64,000 bases of DNA from Latrodectus hesperus (GCA_037975125.1 JAJQOW010000023.1:1093501-1157500); one strand, 5' to 3'. Numbered from the stretch's first letter, positions 35,766 through 55,200 are shown. Program-made: numbers and translations. Notes: generated from the sequence alone by a model not told the origin.

Positions 35766-36800
35766 ATGGAGTTGACGAGAGAACATTTTCGCGCTATGAT
35801 TTTCTACGATTTCAAAGCAGGATTAAATCAAGAAGAGTGCGTTCAACGGTTGCAATTAGCATTTGGTGATGAATCTTCAGCTCGTGCTACTGTATTCAGA
35901 TGGTTTAGAGAATTTAGAAGAGGTCGCAATTTTCTTCAGGATGAAGAACACACAGAAAAGCCGCCGTCGGCAGTAATCCCGGATAATGTGTCTGCCATAC
36001 GAAAAATATTAATGGATGATAATCGATGTTCTGTACCATCAAGTGATACAGAAGGAACTTAACATTGGATCCGCAGCCATACACAAAATCATTCATGAAG
36101 AATTACATATGAAAAAAGTAGTTTGCCGTTGGGTTCCCCATAATCTAACTGAGCATCAAAAAGAGGAGCGTGTCAGAATCAGTAAAGCAATTCTTAATAT
36201 GCTGAATGATGGTGGCCACCGCATCATTTCTAAAATTGTCACAGGTGATGAAACGTACATACCGTTTTTTGACGTTCCAACACGTCAAGAAAGCAAAGTA
36301 TGGGTCTTTGAAGATGATCCCACGCCGACAATGGTGAAAAAACAACGCGCACTGAAAAAAGTGATGTATGCCGTTTTCTTCAGAAGTACGGGATTGGTCA
36401 AAGTCATTAAGTTGGAAGGACAGTAACAGCAAACTGGTACACCACTAAATGTCTTCTAGAAATTCTACAAGAACTGAATGTTATAGGGGACTAATGCTTC
36501 ACTCTGACAATGCATCTTCACATACAGCCGGATTAACAGTTGAGTTTCTTAAACAAAAACAAATTAAAGTGATCGAACATCCGCCGTATTCATCTGATCT
36601 AGCTATGTGCGACTTTTGGTTATTCTTTCATCTAAAAAAGAACTTACGTGGACGTCGTTTTCATTCAGAAGAGATTGATGTGGCTATAAATGCATTTTTT
36701 TCATCTGTTCGAAGAAATGAATGGCTTGAGACATTTAATAAAAGTGGAAAGTAAGGCATTTGTGATCATCTATAGACGATGTCATTCACAAATTTTATCT
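35766..36800 (+). pseudogene. Mariner transposase pseudogene (D34D type)
   Basis: Three overlapping + frames make up a near-complete mariner transposase of about 340 residues. N-terminal DNA-binding part: MELTREHFRAMIFYDFKAGL, ATVFRWFREFRRG, then after a 1-base shift at about 36.02 kb VIQKELNIGSAAIHKIIHEE. Catalytic part: IVTGDETYIPFF (first Asp) and KVWVFEDDPTPT, a stop at about 36.43 kb, ANWYTTKCLLEILQELN in another frame, then LHSDNASSHTAG (second Asp) and HPPYSSDLAMCDFWLF (third Asp, 34 residues on). The remnant of the C-terminus (WKVRHL) is in a further frame. It differs from the mariner at 0.7-1.6 kb (HSDNASSHT versus NDNARPHVA), so it is another subfamily. Inactive. Confidence 0.9.
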
Positions 36801-37679
36801 CTAATTTTTTATTAGTTTTCGTTGAATTTCAGTTTAAAGTTACATAATTTCATTTTAAAGGTATGTGCAGCAAAATAACAATCCATTAAAAATAAAAAAT
36901 AGCGCTGTAGAAAACACTGAATTTCGAAGATGTAGATTAACTAAAAATGAAGCAATTCAATAAAATGTTTGTTTTAAATTCAATAAAAAGTAAACTTTTA
37001 TTAGAATTAAACTTTTAATAAAATTTTTCATTTGCTTTTCAAAGAATTTCCTGGCTACATAATTAATCCTTAAATATACATACAGCAAAATAAATCCATT
37101 TTTAAAAAGAAATAAAACTAGCACTAGTTAGAAGAATAAAAAAATTATGTTTCGAAGTAGATAAAATTCAAATAAAATTGTTCAATAAAACGTTTGTTTC
37201 CAATTCAATAAAATGTAAACTTTATGGAAAGAATTTAGAATGTCCTCAATTTACTTTTAAAGCTATACAAGTTAGCTTTGTCGATACATCACACGTACTT
37301 AAGAAAGAGAAGGAATGTGAGCTATAATCCAGCATTATACAAATATTACATTAATTTATTGAATTGAGTTCATGAAATAAGAATCCTCAACAAAAAGAAA
37401 AGTCACATTTAACAAATGTGCATCTTCATTTAGATAGATTAAAAATTATTTTCTAGAATAGAGTCCGAGAAATTTTTGTTTCACCCACTTTATGAATTTT
37501 TCAAGTCATAATCTTTGTAATAGCATAATATATTCAAAGATGTTTTACTGTATGTCAAGCGCTTTTACATTGCGTATATATGTATAACTTATATGTCTAA
37601 ATTAAATGAAAGTCAATTAAATATGAGATCAAATGCGTTGTGTCTTCTGTTTCTGTTACTTATGACACTTCGAATTTAA
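36801..37679. other. Unassigned AT-rich sequence
   Basis: No gene. Two diverged, similar blocks containing CAATAAAATGTTTGTTT(T/C)AAATTCAATAAAA-like sequence (about 36.96 and 37.18 kb) suggest an old tandem duplication of roughly 225 bp. Confidence 0.4.
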
Positions 37680-38001
37680 ATCAATAAGGAGCGTCTTTTG
37701 TTTAATCAGAGTATCACGAAGGTTAAAGGGAGGCATTTACTCTTTTTTAAATCCACAGATAGATGGCAGCACCAGAGGACCTAGTCATTCCATTTTGACA
37801 TTGATCTGAAGGGGGAGAAAATCTTCAGACCATTGCACCCATGGTGACTGGTCAACAACCGACCACGGGACTTTCGATTTCACAGATTTAACGAGCACGT
37901 ATATCGCATGTACTTGGTGGGTCTTTGGCAGCATTGGGAACCGAACCCCGTCCTTCCGGATGGAAGGCCGATGCCCTAACCACAAGGCTACCACGGCTTT
38001 G
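37680..38001 (-). mobile_element. tRNA-derived SINE, family D
   Basis: On the minus strand: CCGTGGTAGCCTTGTGGTTA (A-box), a B-box GGTTCCCAATGC-type segment, CAAAGACCCACCAAGTACAT, CGATATACGTGCTCGTTAAA, GGTGCTGCCATCTATCTGTG, and an end with AAACAAAAGACGCTCC. It matches 43191-43577 closely. Confidence 0.85.
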
Positions 38002-40220
<2,219 letters not shown>

Positions 40221-40224
40221 AAAA

Positions 40225-40445
40225 AGTGAGTTCGATCCTGGCACCAGCTAAAGATTACCGTATTCAGTAATGGTGATTGGGACACGTTAAATATGTCATT
40301 GTCGCAAAGTCCCCCAACTTTTCGTTCAAGTCAATAAATATGTGGGTGGCACACCAAACTTTTAGGATTTCTATTCAGTCTCAGCTTCGAAAAATTGAAA
40401 ATCCACTGCTGTTTTTTAGTGCTGCCATCTAGTGTCATCTTAAAG
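40225..40445 (+). mobile_element. Truncated SINE-like sequence
   Basis: A B-box-like GTGAGTTCGATCCTGGCACC starts it, with no A-box upstream. The body includes GATTGGGACACGTTAAATAT and the end GTGCTGCCATCTAGTG, the motif also found in family D. Probably a 5'-truncated SINE of another family. Confidence 0.45.
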
Positions 40446-43073
40446 AGGGAGAAATGAACTCTTCAAACTTGATAAGGATCTATATTCTCTATTAAGCGCA
40501 GCAAATGCTAGGAATGAACATGAATGTATTTGGGGTTGGTACAAAATTTTTAAATGAATAGTAGCAGAGGGACCTGAATCCTTAAATACTTGTGTATTAC
40601 TAAGACAAAAAAAACATGTATTTTGTCGTAAAAAAAGAGACACGTCTTTCGACTTCATTATTCCAAATGGCTGTCAGTTTGCAATACTAAACGCAAATTT
40701 AACACGTTTTGCATTTACTCAAATTTAATGATTCAGAATTATTGAGAAAACGATTTTAAAAGTATTATTTTTTTAAACATTTTATAAATTGGAAAATTAA
40801 GATAATCTCAAATTATCATTTTAGGAATGGTGCATTAAATATTTTGTATAAATTAATTTAACTTTTGGCTTTCCACAGTAAAAGTGTAAGGATAGTTTAC
40901 CAAACATATAATGGGATCCTAAAATTTAAAAATTAATAAAAAATATTACTATCATTTTCTAATGAAACACATTGATTTTCAAAGCTCAAATATCGCTTTC
41001 TAATATGAAAATTTTTTTTCAATGAATTGGGTTATGGACAAATTTAAGTCAATTGAAACATTATTTTTATGATTTGTTAGCCCAGTTCACCATCCTTCGG
41101 GAACTGTAGCTTCCGAGGGAAAATATTTAAGTAGATTGCGTGAAAAAATTGCGATTTCTAGAAACAACGATATTTATTTAGTTTTATTTCTAAAGTTTTT
41201 TTTTTTATTTTATGAAATGAGGTCTCAAGTATAACTCAAGATAAAAATAAAACATAGGTTATGTTAATTACTTAAAAATTCGTTATATAGTTACAAAGTT
41301 ATTAAATACTGAAGTCTATTTAGAGTTATTAAATATAGAAAAATGTTTCTTCCATATGCGTTCTAGTGCATTTTAGATCGGCGTCGCATTTGGAAAACCG
41401 AAAACAGGTTTTCTGTAGAAGACAAAAGCAATACTTTTTCAGAAATTAAAAAAAACTGAAAATATCATTATTTTCTTGTAAAAAATTACAGAGTAGTAAT
41501 GTCAGAAGAGTGTTATACACAATTTTTCTTTCTTCTTAACAGTTGCACAATGATGGAAATTTTAAGAAAGGAAAGAGAAACCACATGCATCCATTCTTGA
41601 AGTGAACAAAGTTCCAGAACGTTCAGTAGTGAATGAAAATTCGGCGGATAAACAAAATATGATTTTATTCATAAAAAATTCAAATCATGTCTTATAAATT
41701 TTAATAAAAGATTCAATTGCAAGATTTATTCACGCGTTATTATTATTCATTTTAAAGTCTTTAATACTCAACACTTCACAGTAAAATAATGAAAATATTA
41801 AGATAATATTAGTTCATTTTGGGCTTATAGTTTTTTTCATTAATCAGAAATATTCTACCTTCATTGATCGTTATACTCATATATATTTATTATAATTTTA
41901 TATTTATACAATATCTATTATATTTATATAATAATTAGCTAAATTGTAATTCTAAATTATGATTTGTCATATGAAATAAATGTTTTCTAGAAGTTCATTT
42001 AACGAAGACACTAAATATTTTTTATGCTCTGATCTATAACAAATTATGAAAAATATAGCTTGAAAACATTAAGAGTAATGAAAAAGAACAGAATTATGGA
42101 TGATTGAAGCTTGTGATATTAAATTTTAGTTTTTTTTATGCGCATAATTGTAAGTATTATACAATGAATAGGAAAAACAAGAATATAACAAATATTTTTT
42201 TAATGTTATGCACGTATTTTAATCTTAACAAAATATTAAAGTTTCTACCATAAAAAAGACAAATAAATAAAATAAAGGAAATAACCTTTTGCAAAAGTAG
42301 GTCTGTTTTAAGATACCAAAATTCATTTCATAATGGTGATTTTTTTATATTCATAAACAATTTTTGTTGTCATTCTTTTATTATTAATAAAAGAAAGATA
42401 AAATTAATTTTGAGAGAACAAATTCAAACTTTATGTTCACCAAGAATAAGCTGTAGGTCTATTGGTATAAATTTGAAAACCATCGTAAGCATTTCTTCGA
42501 AATTAAGAGATAATTGTTAACAAATATAAATGCTAGAAGAAAAATCTAAATATTATAGTTTTTTTTTTTCAGTCTTGGAGGAAATTTTAAATTAGTTTTC
42601 CTGATTTAAAAAGTGAAAAGAAAGGAGATAGTAAGAAATGTAGAAGAGATAAAATTAATATTTACAGTATTGTAAAATTGCTTCATAAATTTTAATTTAT
42701 TCTTCGTTAATAATGAAAGTGCTTAGTATATAATTTTTAACTTATTTTATTACTTATTATTTCGAAATTAAACTGAAATCAGTAGGTGAAATTGGAGAGA
42801 AGTTAGTTCTATGCCTTTGGATGCTCCACGTCTCCTGACGTTTAGAGGCAGTAACGTTTCCCTTTATCCATGAACCGGACATCTTATACAAGTCATATTT
42901 ATGGCTGTCATGGTGTCAGGCAACCAGGAGAGACTCTAATTTTAAGGATAGTCGCGTGCATCAGACAGCTTTGTCAAAATTCATTAGTGGACACCGATCT
43001 TCCCCACGTGTAGGAATTACAACATTACGCATTTTACTCCTGATCATCTACTTCCTGCTTAGAACATGAAAAA
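40446..43073. other. Unassigned AT-rich sequence
   Basis: No recognisable gene. 42.8-43.02 kb is GC-richer, with no match. Confidence 0.45.
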
Positions 43074-43911
43074 GAGGACTTGTTTCGAACTCTTTTTCTT
43101 TTTTGGAAGTTTAATTAGTTCATGGTTTCATGGATATGGCTTAGTATATTGGCTAACTAGATAGAATAAGAAGCAACAACAACAGCTAATAAGGGCCGTG
43201 GTAGCCTAGTGGTTAGGGTATCGGTCTTCCATCCGGAAGGATGGGGTTCGATTCCCATTGCCGCCAAAGACCCACCGAGTACATGCGATATACGTGCTCG
43301 TTAAATCTGTGGAATCGAAAGTCCTGTGGTCGGTCGTTGAGCAGTTACTATGGGTGCAATGGTCTGGAGAAATTTACTTCCCCTTCAGATCAATGTCAAA
43401 ATTGAGGGAGTAGATCCTCTGGTGCTGCCATCTATCGGAGGATTTGAAGAGCAAAAGTCGTACTTTCACCTTCATGGTGCTCTGAATAAACGAAAGACGC
43501 TCCCAATTGACTTGAATTCGCATTGCCAAGGCGTAGCGAGCTTGGCTTGTCCAAGTGTCATAAGTAACAACAACAACACAACAGCTAATTAAAAGCTGCA
43601 AGTCTTTTTAGGGAAAAAAAGAGGACATGTTTCAAAGTCCTCTTCTTGTTTTGGAATTTTTATCAGTTCATGGTTTCATGGATATGATTTAGCCTATTGG
43701 TTAACCAGATGGGATAAGAAACAACTACAACAGCTAATTAAAAGTTGCAAATATTTTTAGGGAAAAAAGGGGATATGTTTCGAAGTCCTCCTCTTGTTTT
43801 CGAATTTATATCAGTTCATGGTTTCATGGATTTAGCTTAGTCTATTGGCTAACTAGATGAGATAAGAAGCAAAAACAACAACGGCTAATTAAAAGCTACA
43901 AGCCTTATTAG
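43074..43911 (+). repeat. 148-bp tandem repeat, three units, first split by a SINE
   Basis: Units start GAGGACTTGTTTCGAA (43074), GAGGACATGTTTCAAA (43621) and GGGGATATGTTTCGAA (43769). Each contains TCAGTTCATGGTTTCATGGA (TTAGTTCATGG in the first), a GGCTAACTAGATNNGATAAGAA-type segment, and ACAACAGCTAATTAAAAG. Unit 1 is interrupted by the SINE at 43191-43577. Confidence 0.85.
43191..43577 (+). mobile_element. tRNA-derived SINE, family D, full length
   Basis: A-box GTAGCCTAGTGGTTAGGGTA and B-box GGGTTCGATTCCC; the body is as in the 37.7-kb copy; the 3' end carries ACGCTCCCAATTGACTTGAA, TTGCCAAGGCGTAGC and an AAC-rich tail. The 12-bp duplication ACAACAGCTAAT lies at 43179-43190 and 43578-43589. 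The open frame crossing it is SINE sequence, not a gene. Confidence 0.9.
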
Positions 43912-48253
<4,342 letters not shown>

Positions 48254-48333
48254 AATACAATCTAATACAATGTTAAGCACAATCTAATACAGTGTTAAAT
48301 ACAATCCAATGCAAAGTTAAATGCAATCTAGTG
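48254..48333. repeat. 22-bp tandem repeat, 3.6 units
   Basis: Units AATACAATCTAATACAATG followed by TTA start at 48254, 48276, 48298 and 48320 (partial), each with a few changes. Confidence 0.9.
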
Positions 48334-48942
48334 AAGAAAGCACAAAAAGATGCGGATGGACATGAAAATGAATTTAATGACATGAGTTTTTGTTTATGTG
48401 TTTATATATTTGTATGTTTGTTTCGAACTAATATTGTTTTCAATTTGGTGATTCAAATAGGAATTGTAATCGTATGTTGATGTTATTTATCAACTAAAAT
48501 GTTGTATGGCTTAGCTAGTTTGAGTCCTTTTTTTTTATCAAGGATTCAAATTGATTCTATGGATTCCTAAATCGAAGACCAGCTCAAATAAATATTATGG
48601 AACCAATTTTGAAAAGTCGATTACTATTTACGTTTCTTCTATCCTTCCATTATTCATATGAATTAACCGGTTTTTCTCTAGTTCATAAAATGCAAAAACA
48701 ACTGAAAGAAAGAGTAAACATTAGTTTATTTGATAATTCTAATCACGTGACATAAGTTTTTAAATGTCTCGGATTCTGTATCTTAGACGAATCATCGGAA
48801 TATATTGCGGAATGAAATTCTTCATTTGATGCAATTTTAAATTTGGAATGATACATTTGCATATTTCAAACCAACATTTGTCCCATAAAAATAATCTAAA
48901 ATTAACCATTGGTTACTCAGCTATAATTACTCGAATTATATA
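48334..48942. other. Unassigned AT-rich sequence
   Basis: Nothing recognisable. Confidence 0.5.
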
Positions 48943-49110
48943 GCTGTCAAATGGTTATCTCTCTGGCCTTCGGTTGAAAAGTTCACTGGTTAAAATTCCA
49001 CCTCGAGTATAGATACTTATAATAATTTGGAATCCACTTAAAAACTGTATACCCTGGTCTAATTAGCTCTTGTTTGAAAAAAATGATTGCTGAATGACAA
49101 ATAAACTAGA
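48943..49110 (+). mobile_element. tRNA-derived SINE, family A, diverged
   Basis: Same order as 32.61 kb: AGCTGTCAAATGGTTATCTC (A-box remnant), CCTTCGGTTGAAAAGTTCAC, TGGAATCCACTTAAAAACTG, CCTGGTCTAATTAGCTC and an AC-rich tail. Confidence 0.75.
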
Positions 49111-49136
49111 ATCTTAACACATCTAAACCAAAAACA

Positions 49137-49517
49137 TTTGAAGCCAAGCTCCCTATGCGGCTTAGGCTATGCGAGTTTAAGTCAGTTGGGTGTATCTTTC
49201 GTTTAACTAGAACACCACGAAAGTGGAAGTAAGACTTTGTTTTAAACTCATCCGATAGAGGACATCACTAGAGGACCCACTTTCTCAATTTTGACATTGA
49301 TCTGAAGGGAGAGGAAATTTTCTCCAGACCATTGCACCCACGGTAACTGCTAAACGACCAACCACAGGACATTTGATTCCACAGATCTAACGAGCACTTT
49401 AAATCTGCATAATTGAAAGTATTCACATGTATTCGGTGGATCTTTGACGGCATTGAAAATCAAACCCCACCCTTCTGGACCGAAGGCCGATGCTTTAACC
49501 ACTAGGCTACTACAGCA
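49137..49517 (-). mobile_element. tRNA-derived SINE, family D, diverged
   Basis: Full-length minus-strand match to 43.19 kb, from the tRNA head (TAGTAGCCTAGTGGTTAAAG) to the tail with AAACTCGCATAGCCTAAGCC. Flanking ATCTAAAC on both sides may be the target duplication. Confidence 0.8.
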
Positions 49518-51088
49518 CTAAGTTCAAATCTAAACAAATCAATACAATACAAGGAAATCCTTGCCCTGATTTGATGCTTTTAACTAATTTTTCCGCAAGA
49601 CAAATATTTTATTTAAAAAAAAGTTATAGAAAATAAGAGCAGAAAAGAAAATTAAAATAAAACAGTAACCTTAAAAATTAGAATCTTAAAAATGTTATGA
49701 AATAAAATGTACTAAAACAATAGTCATAAGTAAGAATATATTTATTTGAGAAAACTTTGGCAAAGAGACATTGCTTTTAGTAAAATCTAGGAAATAACGT
49801 TTTCAAATAAAAAAGGAGCTAAGTGAGTCCTAACAAACCTGACTAATATAGTCAGATTAGACGAGCCTCTTACAGAGCGCTGAAACCCAATTAAAAACTT
49901 AAGCAGAATAAATGTCAACAAGAAAGTTTCTTGAGAACGATGCAAATTCAATTTCCTTTCGCAAATCCACAAGCTTTGGAGTTGGGAGGAAATCAAACGA
50001 AAATCTTTTTCGCTTCCATCATCTTCAGCGGACTTCAACTCACCTCCTTTCGACACAAGAAGATCGTGACAGGGACACAGCATTTCCCCAAATCGAGTCA
50101 TACCACTTTCAATAACGGCATTACTAAGAGATTATACACAAACAAAAGTGAGGGGAAGAAAGGAAAAGAAAAAAAATCTGGGGAAAATAAAACAAATATA
50201 TCGTGTAAAAAGATCTCCGTCCCACACTCTACTACAAATCTTTTTCTGATTATCGATTGGACAGGGGTTAAAAAAACGGAATTCGCTTTTATTGGTTAGG
50301 GCAGGGATGGTATGGTGGGGTGCGCGATGCAACTGATCTTACTTACCCATTGTATCTTGCAAGAAGGGGGGTCGGAGAACAAGAGGAATTCGAGAGGACC
50401 TCAGCTGGAGTAAAATGTTATCGACCCGCTTCTAGAGAGACAAAAGGTTGGTCTTGAGATGAAGAGAAAAACGAAATAATCCCCATTCCCATCTCGCATT
50501 GGTGGTAATGTAAATAGGGCAGGGGAACACTTTGTCCTAGGTGTGCTGGGGATGAATTTTTGAGACGAGCTGAATGCCCGGCTACGGTGATAGGTTACCA
50601 TCAATGGTTAACTGCATGCGGCGGAAGAAAAAGAACGTGTAAGTAAATAAATTGGAATGGTTTCTGTTAAGGTTAAGCGAAATTTTATTCTTCCAGACGA
50701 AATAATAAAAAGAAGCCCTTAATGGAGATGTCTTTGTGGAAACATTGTAAATAGTGTTTGGAATTACAGATTTGACGAGCAAAGTCAAGATTCCACACAT
50801 TTTTAGATTGGCTCGTAAATTTGAATCTTACCTTGATTCTTCCAACACATATTTCAGAAATATATGATTTAGGTTTAATAATAAATTTTAATTGGAAGAA
50901 TTTTATTTCTATCACAAAAACTTTTTTTAAGTTACGATATATTATTTTCAACTAATGTAGAATTCATCAATGGAACACTAATTTTAGGTTTTAATTCAAT
51001 TCTCAAGTCTTTCTCAAGTCTTTTCTAGAAGATTTTTCTTTTTAAGTAATCTCAAAAATAGCATTTATTTCCTTAACGAATATATGAA
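49518..51088. other. Unassigned sequence with a GC-richer core
   Basis: 49.9-50.62 kb is GC-richer than its surroundings and has open frames on both strands (122 codons plus at 49931-50299; 104 minus), none recognised. The longer plus frame is Lys/Thr-rich at its end (NKSEGKKGKEKKSGENKTN). It could be part of an unknown repeat, an untranslated exon or a regulatory element. Confidence 0.35.
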
Positions 51089-51108
51089 TATATATATATA
51101 TATATATT
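51089..51108. repeat. Short (TA)n within a small palindrome
   Basis: AACGAATATATGAA, then (TA)n and ATTCGTT form a short imperfect hairpin. Confidence 0.7.
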
Positions 51109-51513
51109 CGTTTTCTGTATCCTATTATTTGTAGCATTTTATTGTATAGATTGCCCCTTTTAACAAATATATGAGTTACACTACCCCAGTGGTGGAATTC
51201 CAAAATTTACATTACCAAATATGGTTAAAGAATTTCGAATTGACCGATGATGTCATCTCGCACCACTATTCTTAACGAATGAGTGACGAGTCTGCTGCAT
51301 CCTTCTGAGGGGGTTAAGTTTTCTCCAGGTTTTTCTTGAGGCTTTTTTTTGGTTGAGTTCTCCTATCGAGCAGACGTACTACGTATGTCATGGTTGGTCT
51401 TCACACAAAAAGTTATTCCTATAATAATAAAATTTATTCTTGAAAATCTGCCTCTTCAATAACCCTTGTTAATAAAAATTTCACCAAGACAAGGAGGTAT
51501 AAACACGTAATAC

Positions 51514-51558
<45 letters not shown>

Positions 51559-53240
51559 CTGGGTGGGATGTGTGCCATTTTGAACATCTTTCTCTCGCAT
51601 ACAAGTATGCACACACATGCAGAAGATTCACGATCCTTTAATAAAAATGCTGGTCCATATATGTCAACCTTAAAATAAAAAAAATTGAAAGCAGCATGTT
51701 AAAAAGCGGAAGAGGAAGGGAAATGTGTTCGAAAAAACGAGTTTTCAAAACTTTTGTTCATAAATGGGAGTTAAAATTATCATTGCGTTTATATGTCCAT
51801 ATTATGGACCAAGTACTAATTTGTAAAATCGTGAGTATTCATTAAGTAGAGTTTCGTTAAATCGAGCATCTACTGTAATGAGAAGTCATGTGAGTAATAT
51901 GTGGTAAATTGACATATGTAGTAAAATATTTATAATAAAACTTCATTCACGCATCAATTTCAAACACAATACTTATGCTCTTCAGGTTAATATTTCAGAG
52001 GTAACGTGGAGATGAGAAAATAAGTCCGAGAATTACAGCCAAAGTAAATAAAAACTATTAAAACGCTTAGGCTCAATTCAGTTATGAATCATACAAAAAC
52101 TCTTTGAATATTTATATATTACTTATTTTCCCTTTCTTCTATGGAAAATAATCTGTATTAGGCTATTTTTTTTATCATAAACAAAACAGATATTCATAAT
52201 ATTTAATAGATGAGGATTTCAAACTTAAATAGTCATTTTCTTAAAAATAACAGCTTCACTTGGCGGTATTCTATGGATTTGTTAACTGTTTTATTTTTAT
52301 TTGGTCGAAAATCCTGTGAAGGATTTACATCACACTTGAATAAATGAAAAATAACACAGGATATAAATTATATTTTGGGATGGATAGTCACAAAATGTAA
52401 ATAAAAATAAAATATTTATGAGAATCCAGAAAGATGCAAAGTTGATTCATAAAGGATACTCAAATAAATCAAAAATAGAAACATTTGAGAAAAAATACTA
52501 AATATAGAAAAACGTAGTCTTCCTTTAAAGTTTATTCTAGATGTAATTATTACATTTTATGTGCTAGCTTTTGGCTTATAGCGATTTGAAATATATAATT
52601 ATTATATATTTCAAGTTGTGCTATATAAGTCAGAAAAATTAATCGATGTATAAAACTAGCAATTCTCTCTCAAAATTTTAAAATGTTGACTACATTGAGG
52701 AAATAAGTACAAATCATAAAATAAATTATGCCAAATATTTAATGGAAATAAATTATATTCATTGTCTTGGCGAAGGAAATGAAAATTAATATTTAACAGC
52801 TGTTTCATTGTTCATTTTAACTGATACTGGTTAAACTATTTTATCTAATTTGTTAAAACCAGTTAATTTATTTTGAGGTTTAACGTACATTATTTTGACT
52901 GTTTCTAAGTTATTAATATTTTCTCATGTATAACATATAATTTTGAATATATTATAAAAAATTATTAAGCTGTAAGTCACAGACCAAATCTATTAAATTA
53001 AATATAAAGTTCGTAACAGAATTCAAAATTGCGTGTGTTATTGGATCAAAAATACTTTTGACCACAGCTCTTATCATTGTAACATAAGCAATTTATAATG
53101 CTACATATTTCATTGCCATTTGCACCAAAAAAATTTTTTTTTCATAGTTGTACCAATTTTTTTCTTAATAAGTGATTATGTTTGCTATCTTTGTATATTT
53201 AATGTAAAGTGCCAATTTTTTCTGTCATCACAGACTCTTA
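51109..53240. other. Unassigned AT-rich sequence with (TA)n
   Basis: (TA)n of about 21 units at 51515-51556. The rest has no recognisable gene. A small palindrome, AATATATAATTATTATATATT, lies near 52.59 kb. Confidence 0.5.
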
Positions 53241-54018
53241 CATACTTCATTTAAAAACATTTTAATTTCAGTGTAAAATTAAAACTTTTATTTACATATT
53301 ATTCATTCAATGTGTAATGATTTTTCTTTTTACCCTTTTTTACACCTTTTAGTAATTTTATCATTTAGTATTTTGAATGTTCATCAGATTGTGGTAACAG
53401 TACATAAATCTTCAAATCATATTTTATTGAAGTTATTCGAAGACTAATAATTCATCATCGATTTTCAAGGGTCAAATAAAAACCAAGCATACATATTTCA
53501 TTTGAAAGCATTATTTTCAATGTAAAATTAATCATTCTATTTACAAATCACTCATTCCACGTCTCATGATTTTCCTTTCCTTTTAACACTTTTCTTACAC
53601 CTCTTAGTAATTTTATCATTTAGTATTTTGTATGTTCATCAGATTGGTAACAGTATTTAAATCTTCAAATCACCTTTTATTAAAGTTATTCGAAGACTAA
53701 TAATTCATCATCAATTGTCAATGGTCAAATAAAAACTAATTCACTTTGTAAGCATACATATTTCATTTGAAAGCATTATTTTCAATGTAAAATTAATCAT
53801 TCTATTTACTAATCACTCATTCCACGTCTCATGATTTTCCTTTCCTTTTAACACTTTTCTTACACCTCTTAGTAATTTTATCATTTAGTATTTTGTATGT
53901 TCATCAGATTGTGGTAACAGTACAGAAATCTTCAAATCATATTTTATTGAAGTTAATCGAAGACTAATAATTCATCATCGATTTTCAAGGTTCAAATAAA
54001 AACCAATTCAATTTGTGG
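53241..54018. repeat. Tandem repeat, three units of about 250-268 bp
   Basis: Units start CATACTTCATTTAAAAACAT (53241), CATACATATTTCATTTGAAA (53488) and the same at 53753. Shared blocks include TAGTAATTTTATCATTTAGT, GTTCATCAGATTG and CGAAGACTAATAATTCATCA. Units 2 and 3 are closest to each other. Confidence 0.9.
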
Positions 54019-54423
54019 GATTTCAAAATAACTTATTTACTTTAAATATGAACAAATATGACTTTCAAAATTACAATTTTTAAAAAACACAAATAAGATA
54101 GGAAATGTAAAATAATTCTGTATTAAAATTAGAAGACACTGCCGTTCTAAATGTATAAGCAAATTTTAATGTCCGCTGCTTGATTTGTAAGTAAGTCATA
54201 ATATTAATTTTGCATTTCCACTCTCTTTAGTATTATTAATCATCAGATATAGTCTAATTTTTATAATATTATTTTTCACCACATAGGCAAATTTTATTTA
54301 ATATTATTATTCACCAGATTATCTAATTTTCCCTGATCTTCTTCTTAGAATTGGGTTTGTATGTCATTGGGCACCTCTGCTTTTATCAGCATTTTGTACC
54401 ATTAACTCCAAACCCAATGTTTC
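54019..54423. other. Unassigned AT-rich sequence
   Basis: No gene. CAAACCCAATG near 54.41 kb echoes the inverse of ATTGGGTTTG near 54.35 kb, forming a short inverted repeat beside the LINE fragment. Confidence 0.4.
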
Positions 54424-54630
54424 CTAGTTCCAGTTGCTCGGGTCACCCACTTTATTAATAAAGTCCGATAACCCTTTAATGAAGTCTAGGTGTAACTCTC
54501 TAGTATGGATGATGCCTAAAGAAGTTAATCTAGGGAGGGCAAGAGCCTCGCATTCATAAATGATATGCTCTGCCGTTTCCTCTTGCGTATGACATTTCCA
54601 GCAGATAGGGTCTTGCTGAAACAGTCCCAT
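54424..54630 (-). pseudogene. LINE ORF2 C-terminal tail fragment
   Basis: The minus frame MGLFQQDPICWKCHTQEETA, EHIIYECEALALPRLTSLG and onward to GDPSNWN, stop has the CX2C ... HX4C tail and the LG spacing of LINE ORF2 C-termini, similar in plan to 27.3 kb. About 69 residues are intact. The upstream minus-strand sequence to 55.2 kb is GC-richer and may belong to the same element, but I do not recognise it. Confidence 0.65.
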
Positions 54631-55200
54631 CTGGTCAGAAAGTCAGTCATGCTAGGGATAGCTTCCTGACTTTCACCAGAAGAAGATGGTTTGGAGGTCA
54701 TTTCTACCTCAAGTGAAGGATTCATTACTGCCCCTTTACAAGATTGCCTCTGAGTTCCCTTGTCTTTTTCAGCAAGGTCTACTTCAGAAGCTTCACCTGC
54801 AAATGCAGAAAGGTTTGTTATTTCTTGTGTCTTTTCAGCCACAAGATAACAATTAATAAGCTCAGGTAATATAATTCCACCCAGCATTGCCTGTGATACT
54901 GGGCAAGGCAAATTACTCTAGAAGTTTGCTAGACAACTAGAGGCTCCGTTAAGACACCAATACCGCGGTGCCAATTAGCCCTAGGCACGAATCGCATAAC
55001 ACCAGGGTTTACGGGAGCTGGTTCGTGGCCTCTGATTCTATATTCAAGGCTATCCTGTCATTCCTACAGGACATTCGGCGATCCACCACCTGCCGACGCG
55101 CCTGGTGGCTGCTCAAGCCCCAGGAAGGTACGCGTACCCCCTGGTTCCAGGAATTTTCCCTGATAATATGGAGGTGACTGATATAGCTGACCACCTGATA
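54631..55200 (-). other. GC-richer unrecognised block
   Basis: A 128-codon minus frame at 54525-54911 (MPCPVSQAMLGGIILPELIN, later a Ser/Thr/Glu-rich stretch) and further open stretches to 55.2 kb sit next to the LINE tail. GC content is well above that of the flanks. It may be coding remnant of a transposable element. No motif I can name. Confidence 0.35.
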
